A DNA stretch of 64,000 nucleotides from Trebouxia sp. TZW2008 (Eukaryota > Chlorophyta > Trebouxiophyceae > Trebouxiales > Trebouxiaceae), in NCBI GenBank assembly GCA_002118135.1, contig BDIU01000130.1, forward strand, positions 19,640 through 83,639. Reading direction: 5' to 3'. Below the pieces are notes generated by a model. It saw nothing but the letters and a program-made list of their open reading frames with translations, did no database searches and had not been told where the DNA came from. The translations under genes and the position numbers were made by a program. Numbering within the stretch: position 1 is the stretch's first letter; the number at the start of each line of letters is the position of its first letter. Positions 1 to 10,743 of this stretch are shown here, one piece after another.

Positions 1-883
1 TTGCAGAGTACCGCTTGTTTCAAGGTGATGTCAATGCATGAGCAACAAGCAATGCCTGCTGTGGAAGAAGCTTACCTAAATGTGATGTCAACATTCTCCT
101 CAGGGTTGTTTGCAAAGTCCAGCCGGAATGGCATGACGCCCCACCGCAGATTCATCCTTGTCCGCACATCTTGCTGATCTGCAATTGTATGGCAAACGGA
201 TCAGCACATGCCAAAAACAAACACAGCTTGTGCTTGTCATATCACAACTGCATCAGCATCAGCAGAAGCATGTGCACCCTTTTCAGCTGATCCATTGATT
301 CGCATGACAATTGCAGATACATCTCGTGTGGCTGTTGGTGGTCACATGGCACCAGCATCATCAGAAGGGGTTCAGCTAATTGACCCATGCAAAGTTATAA
401 AAAAAACCACCAGTCAAGCCTACTGTACCTGTGAAGGCAAATATGGGGCAGTCAGGCCGGCATCTGGAGAGGAAGTTGGCCATGTAGCCTCTGCGCGTGT
501 ACACAAAAATGGCGGCTGCTCCCAAGGCGTTAGCCATGGTGGACGCGCTTGCACACAGCTCCTCACTCACCCTGCCGTCTGCGTGGGGGCCAAGCTCTGG
601 AAGCACTATCTGCCCATATTTCTCCTGCCTGCATGCCGCATGAGTACTTATCAACACCTACATGCAATGTTATTTTTGAGTCGTCAGTGTATGTTGCCAG
701 CAGCAGCGCAGCGCAGCGCAGCACAGCTCAGCTCAGCCCAGCCCAGCCAAGCACAGTCCAGCAGCAGCAAAACAGCATAGCAGCAACATCAGCACAGCCC
801 AGCACAGCGCAGCAGCAGCACCAGCAGAAACATCATAGCAGCAACAGCACAGCAGCAGAATCACCTATGCCAGCAACTGCACA

Positions 884-915
<32 letters not shown>

Positions 916-3900
916 TTGAACGCACTGACTTGCAGCTTTAGCACAGCAGCAACAACAGAGCAGCAGCAGCACAGCAGCAGCATGAAATTTGCTGAGCAAA
1001 GGAGCACTGACCTGCACCATTCCTCAATGCGGCTAGCAACAGCTCTGAGCACTGCAACTGCCTTGTCTGGGTAGGCCCCAGCAGCAGATTCTCCCGACAG
1101 CATCAAGGCATCAGCCCTTTGGCGAACCACATCTGAGATGTCTGCTACTTCTGCCCTTGTGGGTGTGGGGTACTCGATCATGGACTGCAGCAGGTGTGAT
1201 GCAACAATGACTGGCTTGCCCATCTGCCGACATCGCATCACAATCTCTTTCTGCACTGAAGGGACGTCCTCCAGAGGGATTTGTGCACCTGTATAGCAGC
1301 AGCAGGAATTGAGCAATTTACCACTGATAACATTTGTGTGAATGAAGTCATCAGCAGAATGATCTCTTTGGGGACTGGAAAACGCCTTGTAAAGAAATCT
1401 GGGCACCTGTGCAGCAGCAGCAGCAGGTGTGCTGCAACAATGACAGGCTTGCCCATCTGCCGACATCGCATCACAATCTCTTGCTGCACTGAAGGGACGT
1501 CTTCTAGAGGAATCTGGGCGCCTGTGCAGAGTGAAGAAGACGTTTAGCACTTGACAGTCAACAGTCCTCATGTAAATTCATGAAGTAATCAGCATCACGG
1601 TCTCTTGGGGTGCTCAATCATGGACTGCAGCAGGTGTGATGCGATGATGACTGGCTTGCCCATCTGCCGACATTGCATCACAATCTCTTTCTGCACTGAG
1701 GGTATGTCTTCTACAGGAATCTGGGCACCTGTAGAAGGGGATGATTAGTTGACTGTTGACAGGGCTCATAGGAGTTACGGGAATGACAAGTGTCACGATC
1801 TCTTTCTGCACTGAAGGGATGACTTCTAGAGGGATTTGTGCACCTGTATAGCAGCAACAGCAGTTGAGCAATTTACCATTGCCAGGACTTGTGTAAATGC
1901 CATTATCAGCATCACAATCTCTTTCTGGATTTGAGGGAGGTCTTCTACAGAGATTTGGGCACCTGTGCAGCAGCCAAGGAAATTAAATCAGTTGACATGC
2001 AACAGGCCTTCAAATTGACGAAGTGATCAGCATCAGAAGCTCGTTCTGGACTGAAGGGCCATCTTCCAGAAGAATTTGGGCACCTGCACAGCAGCATGAG
2101 AAGTTGACACAGTTGATCATGCAGAGAGGTGAAGAGGAATGGTACCTACACCACATGCAATCATGACGCCGTCTGAAGCCTCAATGATGTGCTGTGCATT
2201 GGGAACACTATCTTGACTCTCAACCTTGGTCACAGAAAATCTTGGCCACAATCTCAAGCAACAAACACAAAAGTCTGACCTACCAAACATGTGGCAACAG
2301 TACAAGCTAGGCATGAAGAGGAACAGCACCTAGGTCACCACATGCAATCATGACGCTATCTGACGCTTCAATGATGTGCTGTGCATTGGGAACACTGTCA
2401 TGGCATTCAATCTTGTAGACTGTCTCAAGCAGCAGGGTTCTGATAGTACGCACTACCAACTAGGTGGCAATAGTGCAAGCCACAAGTGAAGAGGACTAGT
2501 ACCTAGGTCACCACGCGCAATCATGACGCCATCTGATGCTTCAATGATGTGCTGTGCATTGGGCACGCTGTCATGGCTCTCAATCTTGGCGACGATCTCA
2601 ATGGTCTTGTCACTGCGTGAGCTGAGGTAGCTCTTGAGGTTGTTGATCACATCTGGAGTCTTGACAAACGAGACAGCAATGAAATCCACACTCATCTGTA
2701 TGGCAAAATCGATGTCCAGCCAGTCCTGCATGAAAGTAAAACAGATTGAGTTTAGCAAAACTGGACACAGCTTCTGCACTATTGGCATCAAATTCTGTAG
2801 TACAGTGGGCATCACTTGTACGTGCTTAGGAGCACTGAGACTACAGCTGGGTCTGTGCAGAGATGAACAGCAGCTTTGACACTTGTTTTGCATGCAGCAA
2901 TTGCAAGAGCAAGCTTCAGCGGAGTGTACAGGGCGTGTTGCAAAAATGCTGCTGTACACAGTGCGCGAATGCTATACACATGCATGCTGACAGCAGCTCA
3001 TACTGAAGGTGCCCTGACAAATGCAGTCCATGCCGCGTGCGGCTAGCTGCACGGTGGATGCAAAAGAAGAGTCAGTCAGTTCAGTCCGTCTCAGGACTGA
3101 CTGAAGGCTGTTTGCATATGCCACTAGAATCTCTTGGCAATCATGTCATTCAGCCCACAAGTATTGAAAGCATGCGTCGCGTAGCTACTGCTGCAAGCCT
3201 GTCATTGCATGAAGACAAGTGCCTGGGCGAAAACACATGGCCTGAACATTGCAGCCAGTCTGCATCAGGACACAAAGGTCAAAGCTGCCTGAAGTATCTC
3301 GAAACCCTTTGGGCTGCTCAGACCTAGTGGTGCAGCTGCAGACTGACATGCTGCTGATGGTGTATGTGTGTGCATGCCTTGCATCAGCCTGGCTGCTGTA
3401 TTTGTGACTGCATGATTGTATGCATGACTACGGTTGCGGTTCAGGAACACATTCACGTTGAGGTCAAGAAGGCGCAGCAATATCACAGTACAGTGATCTC
3501 TCTTTATAACAACTGCATTGGTTACCAAGAAAAATGTCATTACATCGAATCGTCCTGACTCAGTAACGCTGCAGTCAGAATGCAGTGCTTGGTTCCTAAC
3601 TGCATTGTCCTTACACCCAGGATGTTCTTATAGCGAGTGTCCTTATGAAGCGAGTTTACTGTACCAGCTGGGTCACAACTGCAGCTCCTGGCTCAGAAGC
3701 AGCTTTGCTTGCTGCTACAGGCTGTAGCTGTTGTGCCTGAGCAAGCAGCATGATGAGGCACAGCTCACTTGAGACCTGAAAGTCTAGATTGTGCTTGGGT
3801 TACAGTTTGACACCTGCTCGGCTTTGCACTGCAGGCCTGGGTGGGTCAGGCAGCTCACCTTGGAGGAGAGTACAGGCAGCATGGAATTACGGGCTCTGAC

Positions 3901-5703
3901 AATGGTGCCATTTCTTCTGAAGGTAAGGTTGGCTCTGGACAGGATGATCCCTGGATCAGCGACTTTGCAGCAAACATCAGGCCCTGCCTTCTCCAGCACG
4001 TTCAGGGTTACCATGCCGCCGTCTACAACCACATGATCACCAACCTGCAATACCGACCAAAGTTTGACTTGCTTTCTGTAGCCATTCAAGCACCCAATTG
4101 ATAACCATCAGCCAGATTGACGCCCCAATTGGCTTTCTAGCCATTGACAAGGCCGTTGCCAGAGAATGTGACTGCACATGTGTCAGTCATGCCTGTGTGC
4201 AAAGCATTGTGCAAGCAGGCGCTGTCTGTTGAGCAAATGCCCTGCTTCTTGCTTGATTAGGGTACAGCGAATGTGAGAAGTAGCATTGTGCCAGCATGCA
4301 GTGGGACAAAAACAAGTCTTCTGTGCAATCCGATGCTGTCAGTTGGGCATATGGCCTGGTAGCATTGTGCCAGCATGCATTGCCTATGAGTCACCTGTAC
4401 ATCATCTACAAAGGCCTCATAGCTGACACCCAAGGCCTTCTTGCCCTCGATGACTGCTGGGTTCCTGATTGTTAAAACAAACTCCTCTCCAGCCTGCACA
4501 GAAATGCCATGCCATGTTGCACATGCTGCGTATATATCTCACAATGGCACCATCATGTGTGTACTGCTATAGGAGAGATCGGCGGGGCAGCACATGGTGC
4601 GACACTGTACGCAAAGGATGCCCACGATTGCAGCAACACAGTAGCAAGGTATTTTGCAGCAAGCTTGACGCTGATTGCCATGTCCAATCTTCTGGCAGCA
4701 TCTTCATGGTGAGTGCCAAATTGCACACAGCATTAGTCATGAGAGCAATCCTGTTTGATGTGAAGCTAGGAAGCAATGCAGGCGAGCAAGCTTAGGCAGG
4801 TGCTCCTTCGTATACATTGGATGCCAACAAATGAAAAGGTACTGCCGTTACAGGCCATGTATGTTGATGCCTGAAGGGCTCAGACAGTTACCTCGGCTTT
4901 CTGCGGCTGAGGCAGCTCATTCAGGTGTACTTCACTCCCTTCAGTGTCCATCATGATGGCAACAGAATAGCTGCAAGCAGAAGTGGCATCAGTTGCAGCG
5001 GGTAATGTTGTCTGACATGGGATGCAAGGGTAATCTTGTTCATGTGAGCTTTGTGCTTGTCAGTCAAAACTTACCCTTTGTCTTTGTTGAGCTGCCGTAT
5101 GCGCTCAATCACAGTTCTGTGCCATTCATGGTCCCCATGTGACATGTTCAACCGTGCACAGTTCATGCCACCGGCAGCCAGGGTTGCTAACATCTGTGTC
5201 GAACAAGACTTTGGGCCAATCGTGCATATGATTTTGGTTCTTCTTGTACTTCTGAACCCTGCCACGAGTAAAGCAATCATGATCAACACATTGAGTTCCG
5301 AGGAGATGTGAGTGTCGCGAAAGACAGGGACTGTCAACAGGTCGAAGTGATGGTCGACAGAGGCTACTCTACCATTTTCGCGCAGCTCCTGCGACAGCAC
5401 AGTGTCGACTTCAAGGTCTCGTCCTGAAGCTTGATTGCCATTTGCCACATGATCAGGATCTGTCGGCGCGCCGGTTTTGATCGGGACATGGGTTGTGTCT
5501 TCGGACGCTGTCGGCTGCTTTGACGCGGTTTCCGTGGCTTCCTTCTGACGAGCAGTCGTGCTCGCGGCCTGAGCGGCTATGCGCAATGGCTTTCTGTGGT
5601 GTACGCTACGACGAGGCAGCGAAGCAATTTGACGACAGTCCGAGACAGAGCATCTGTGCGGCGTCAGCACTTTGCCGTTCAGCAGCATCATGCTGGCGCA
5701 CAA
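1..5703 (-). CDS. Plastid-type pyruvate kinase, 3' end beyond left edge
   Basis: Glycolytic enzyme converting phosphoenolpyruvate and ADP to pyruvate and ATP; the leader suggests import into the plastid. Exons read leftwards: 5703-5075, 4970-4892, 4493-4395, 4044-3859, 2725-2503, 1288-1012, 628-429, 169-76. All splice phases agree, giving about 595 codons before a donor at 75; the last exon(s) lie outside the window. Visible family motifs are [10 protein letters not shown] and [10 protein letters not shown] in exon 1, a B-domain VDGG, the catalytic-lysine segment KIESHDS, the metal/phosphate loop ARGDLG, and [10 protein letters not shown] with MLSGES. The substitution [12 protein letters not shown] matches plastid alpha-type subunits better than cytosolic enzymes. 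The first roughly 60 residues are Arg/Ser/Ala-rich, like a transit peptide. Exon 1 also contains a 31-nt GT..AG stretch, which I treated as coding because it is in frame and too short for an intron. Intron 5 holds an array of exon-edge copies (separate entry). Confidence 0.94.
695..980. repeat. CAG-rich compound low-complexity tract in an intron
   Basis: The tract is mostly CAG, GCA and CAGC units, with an uninterrupted CAG run around 889-914. It lies in the intron between pyruvate kinase exons 6 and 7. It produces spurious Q/S/A-rich open frames on the plus strand and Leu/Cys-rich ones on the minus strand. Confidence 0.9.
1289..2502 (-). repeat. Array of exon-edge copies in pyruvate kinase intron 5
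   Basis: Two degenerate copies of the 3' end of exon 5, including the donor region, lie at about 2335-2425 and 2130-2230, downstream of the real edge at 2503. Six degenerate copies of the 5' start of exon 6 with its acceptor lie at about 2030-2092, 1910-1972, 1795-1850, 1615-1732, 1425-1530 and 1355-1420, upstream of the real acceptor at 1289. Several copies keep recognisable reading ([32 protein letters not shown]) but carry stops or shifts. Confidence 0.9.
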
Positions 5704-6415
5704 GTATGAATTTCTGGCAAGGCAAGCACACTGCAGACACCTCCGAGACAGCCGAGAACGTCTTCGCTCACGTCAAACACCACGGCTTTGCTGCACCATT
5801 GTTTGACTGGCGTTTCGCTCACGGCCTTGCTCGTTCGTCTGCCAGTGGAAGATGCCACTGAGCCCTGGGCTCGGGCTGGGCGAGTAAGTCCTGCTGGCCT
5901 ACAGTTGAAGCCTGCAGGTGAGCGAAGCTAACAAGCCTGTGCTTGTTATTACAATATACACAGTGGAGTATCCAATTGTAGTCTTGTACAAGCAAGCGAC
6001 AACCGTGCAGTGATACAGTCTTTTGTCACTGCAGCGTCTTGGGCGTACTGTCTGCACCACCCAGAGTCTGTTGCAGGCCGTCAAACTCAGTCAGCTGCTG
6101 AGGCACAAAAGCAGTTTACAAGCCTTGGAAGGGAGTGTCATTATCTTTGCAGCAGGCTCACCAAACCTTGAGCAGCTGAACAGGAGGGAGTTGGGACTCC
6201 ATACTTTACTAAGCCGAAGGAAGCAGGTTCGCTTTTATTGAACTGTTATTTCAGGTGTACCTGCACAAAGTTGCTGCTGATCCCAATGCTGCAATATCCA
6301 TTTTCAAGCAATGCTGTTCTGTTGTGCGTGCCAATTAAGAAAGTGCTGTGATGGGCCAATCTCATCTTGTGGAACTGATTAAAATCGCTTGCAATGTTTG
6401 CGCAGGATTACAAGC
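5704..6415. promoter_or_regulatory. Intergenic region between divergent genes
   Basis: About 700 bp separates the pyruvate kinase start (minus) from the first recognisable exon of the nuclease-kinase gene (plus), so it probably carries both promoters. I recognise no specific element. A 5' UTR exon of the rightward gene could lie here. The open frame at 6023-6241 has no recognisable domain. Confidence 0.4.
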
Positions 6416-9400
6416 ATGACTTGCTTTGCAACTGTAGCAGAACTAGCTGTTTTCCTTGGCAAGCTTGACCCAGACTATGCTGGGTATGCAGCTGCATTGT
6501 GGCAGAAAGGAATTTAGGACTTCACAGCAGCTTGCATATGCCAGAGAGCAGATCATGCTCTCTGCTAATGTACCAGAGCTGCACGTTGATGACATCCAAG
6601 CAAGATTTGGTGACACTGGTGAGCAAGTGGCCCACAGCAATTTGTTGCAGCATTTCTGTGTAACAACCCTGAACTCCTCAACACACAGCAAGTGAAGTCA
6701 CTCTGGCAGCAACAACACCATGTCATGCAGGCAAAGGTGGTCCTGACACCCTGGACCAGCGACGTTCATCCAAGAAGGCGCGCACAGGTATCTGAAAGGA
6801 CAAGCAGCTTGGTGGCACAATGATGGGTGTCTAGGATTTGTAGGCTGTACACAGCAAGATCATGTCCATCAGTGCAATCATGACTATGCAGATGCTCAAA
6901 TTGCGCTTGTCAAGGAGTGTCTGAAGCCGGTACAAAATTTCCCTGCAGCCAGTGACTTTTTAGACTTTCTTATCCACCAGGATGGCCGCAGAATCCCTGT
7001 GTCATTGCAGGCCTCTAAACAGGTATGAGGTTTCATGCGGCATGTGTATGCCTGATTGTCAACCAACCTGCTATGTCTGCACACGAAGACCAAATTTGAT
7101 GCAGCAGGGCTGATCATACGCTTGCTTTGTGACTGTGCGCCCGTTAGGTTTGTGCTGAATGGCTTGCAGGCTAATTTGCCAGAAATTTTGATACCAGAGC
7201 CCTCTGGAGGCCTCTCACACATTAGCAGTCTTGTGGAGGAAGTGCCGTTCCACGGTGGAGAACGACTGACTACTGCAATGATGAGTGCATTCATTCCTGG
7301 TGCTATGCGAGCTTGACTCAAGGTCTGCCTCTGTTTGTTGTGTGTCATCTTGCACAGCCTTTTTTACACTGCAGCTGTTGTCCTTATCCCCTTTCTGCCG
7401 ATTAAAGCTCATGGTGCTCATGATCATTGCCTATCATTGTGGAGAAGCGCTTGACATGCATGATTGCATACTTGGCCATTGTAGAGCTGCTATCTGCATG
7501 TCTAAAGTAACTCCATCACTGCAGCACCAAGCTTTAGTATTGGCTTGGCTCATGCTGCAGAAAGTTTCCCTTCCAGGCTCTGAATACTATCTCAGATTTC
7601 ACTACTCAGGCAATGAAACTGAGAAGAGAAGCGCTAATTCCTCCAGCGTGCTGAGCCAAAAGCTTGACAGGCCAGACATGCTGCTTACAAGCAGTGGTGC
7701 AACTGTGCTGGTAGGCGAGGACAAGGTCAGTGTAGCTATCTGGCAATGCTGATTCAGTAAACGCATTGTCAATATATTGGGATGTCAAACTTTTACCTGA
7801 AGTTGGGTTGCAAAACTGTTTTTGCAGGCAGAGGGTCACCTTCATGAAGCTGCTCAGGACATTGTAAACTATGTCCGAGGAGGTTTTTCAGCACTCCAGT
7901 ATGGCGTTGTCAACTATTTGCCCTGCTATGCTGCTGCTGGTCTTCTTATCAAGCTTGGCATCTTTACTTCCCTCGGCGAGGTGGGCTTGTGTTATGCACT
8001 AGTGACTCTCAAAATATGTCCATAGTATTGCAACAAAATTATCAATAATGCACATCTGTGATAGACGACAGGCTTGTTTGATTGATTTCTGCAATGCTAA
8101 GTCACAGTCATTGCATGCATTTTGTGCACAGCATTTGTACTTATAAGCTGTCTGTATGCTACTTACAAGTATGCCATTACGCCTTGCGATGCAAGACTTT
8201 TATTGCAGACATTATGTTGTTGCCTGTATACATGTTGCTCATGCGTGTGTGGCTGAACTGTACGTAGGTGCATTGGATGAAAACCGAGTTTGACATGTCC
8301 TCTTGCAAGCATAGAGCAATCTTCTTGTTTGTAGTAAGCAACCTGACCCGCTGGTTCACACTGGTGGCTCAGCAACCTCCAGAGTCGGCAGTCAGGACGC
8401 TGCTGTTTCTGAAGCCTTGGGAAATGAATGCACATGTGACAATTACTCTCCAAAGTGCTGGCAGGTGAGAATTTATGCGCAATCACATATGTTTATGTCG
8501 ATCGGCATTTCTTGTGCATTGCGAGAGGCTGTTTTGGCTAGCCCATACCTCTTCAGCATGTCGATCCAGTAGTGAGCCAATGCGCACCTCGCTTTGCAGG
8601 GTGTACAAGCAGATCAAAGGTTTTAAAGATTGGGCGGAAAATCACAGCCCTGGCAGTGATTTTGATTTTGTTGCCAATGTTTACAAGATTGCCAATTGCC
8701 ATCCAAATCTGGTTCACACTCGCAACTTTCCGCAACTTGATTTGAGGAAAGGGGATTACAAAGTCACTCTTGAGCAGTATGGGCCTCCAGCCAATCCTCG
8801 GACGCTGCAGGTGATGCTTTCAAGCCCCAAGTTGATTTTGTGTCACAACAACAAAATTGACAGGTCCAGGTGACTATAACCCTGTAGAGAAGACCCATGG
8901 GCGTGGCCCAAATGTTGTATTTGCAGATGGCACAAAAGGAAAAACGTTACCTTTGTATGATGACTGCAGATGTTGTAGACCTTTTTTTCAGATGCCTTCT
9001 GCTATGAGTGCCTTCTGATTTATCACCTTGTTGTACTGCAGGACGTTCACGGTCTATGTCGTGATGGCTGTGCTGCTGCTGCTGCCCTACACGCAGAGAA
9101 TGTAGTCATGCGTGATTTCAGACTTCCAAATGTGTTGACCCGTCATGGCGTTGAAGGGGACTACGTTGTTGTGGACATGGAATGTGCAGGCCCTGACGGC
9201 GTTGAGTGGTCCCTCAACCTGTTGGACAAGTGGGATGTGGACACACTGAATGAGGTCAGTGTATGTGCCAGTTGCTACTAAAGCAGTTGCAGGCCTTGTT
9301 GCATGCACACTTGCAATGTCGAGCAATAGCCTTCGCTTTGGGCTAGCAACATATTATTAAGTCTTGGCTTGAAACTCACATGTGGTTTTTGAATGATGCA

Positions 9401-9590
9401 GATGCACCAGTATGATAAAATGTCAGACATGCATCAAATTGGCTTGATGATAGACTCTCTCCCTGTTAGCAAGCCTGAAGTTTTGAACGAATTTTTGGAC
9501 TTGCTTGTTAAAAAGCAGCTGTCAGCCTCAGAAGCATTGCAGCATCAGTGGATAGTACAAGGAGTGGATGAGCTGTGCCCATTGCATTGA
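6416..9590 (+). CDS. Crinkler-like protein: SAM-like region, PD-(D/E)XK nuclease and protein kinase; apparent frameshift near 6515
   Basis: Probable exons are 6406(ATG 6416)-6618, 6731-6787, 6892-7022, 7089-7299, 7577-7725, 7828-7980, 8268-8464, 8600-8810, 9042-9254 and 9402-9590; phases close from the second exon to the TGA. Exon 1 resembles a SAM-type helical bundle (VAELAVFLGKL, then RTSQQLA, then VDDIQARFGD), but the two halves are in different frames. Exon 2 is a basic linker (RRSSKKAR), a possible nuclear signal. The segment with RPDMLL followed by LVGEDK fits a PD-(D/E)XK nuclease core. The C-terminal third is a protein kinase: MRDFRLPN in place of HRDxxxxN, VVVDMECAG at the DFG position, and a final SASEALQHQW helix. 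Nuclease plus kinase is the layout described for Crinkler (CRN/CR-type) effector families. It could be an active gene with an assembly error, a young pseudogene, or a protein starting further in. No role in the alga is shown. Confidence 0.7.
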
Positions 9591-10743
9591 CAGGCAAGCT
9601 CATGACGAAGGGTTGCTCAGGCATGGGTGTTTTGCTGCAAATACCACCTGCCACAAGATGGAATGTGACATTGAAGTAAAATTACAGCTGTGTGAGAGTG
9701 AGTGATTAGCTGTTTTGCCCTTGCCAAACTGAGATAGTCCGCTGAAACAATCATATTTGGAATACCTCACTGTTAATTGCAAGAAGCAACAAGATTTGGC
9801 CCCCTTTTGCATGCTGAAGATGATTGGCAACGAGCTGTCGATCCTGGTGGTATTCGTGCTGCAAAGCACTGCAATAGTGGCTTGGCTTTGGCAAGTGCTT
9901 GGGAGACACAAGAGCTGACGAGGTCTGAAGCATGCACATTTTTCAACACTTATGACCTGGCATGTCAAGCTTGCATGCAGCCCAGGAGATAGTGACAAGT
10001 TGTGCTTCCCGCTTCCTGTCCAGTCGTGTGCAAACGCTGTACGGACTGCTCGTTGTACTTACAGGCAAGCAACCAGGTTTGCAAAGCCCATTTTGTACGC
10101 AGCCAGCACGCAAGACTCAAAGGGAACCGTGGTGGTCACAGTGAATTCAGCGCTGAGTCAAGCAGGGTCATGATGAGAAATGCAGCCTTTTCATCACCCT
10201 AAAAGACTACTGTGACCAAATTTGCACGTATGCCTACACCTATGCCTCAGCACAAGTGATTAGCCAAAACTGGTCTAGGTGTGTAAGAGCAATGCTGCTC
10301 TCTGAGGTGGCGTGCTCAACTTGTAATTGGGCTTTGTGCTGTTGGTGACTCAATTGTATCTTTGTGTCATCCAATGCGTGCCATTTGGGCATGTTGCTTG
10401 TGAAAACATTGGCACTTTGATTCTCTGCGTCGCTTTTGCAGTGCAGCCAGGCGAGCAAATCGATACAAGACTTAGTGGCGCCGTATCATTGTAACACATT
10501 TGCATCTGCAAGTTCTCAGCATTAGTCTTAAAATGCAGTGTCATACAGGGTGGCAACGTATTTGATCTCATACCTACATTGGTATACATGTACAGGCAAA
10601 ATCTTCAACATCTAACACTAATGCAATATTGAGTGATTCTCAGTATGCAACCTTATGGCGAACACCTACTGTTTCAAAACTTGTGTACATGCACATGCTA
10701 CAGACGTAAGTTGTACAGCTCGAGGACAAGGGCAAGATTGCAT
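9591..10743. other. Intergenic region, convergent genes
   Basis: This lies between the 3' ends of the nuclease-kinase gene and the PARP gene. Short open frames on both strands have no recognisable domain and no consistent splice partners. I see no RNA gene or mobile element. Confidence 0.5.

Noticed and set aside
5267..5297. 31-nt GT..AG intron in pyruvate kinase exon 1
   Set aside because: Too short for splicing and the frame is open through it; a small insertion of coding sequence is simpler.
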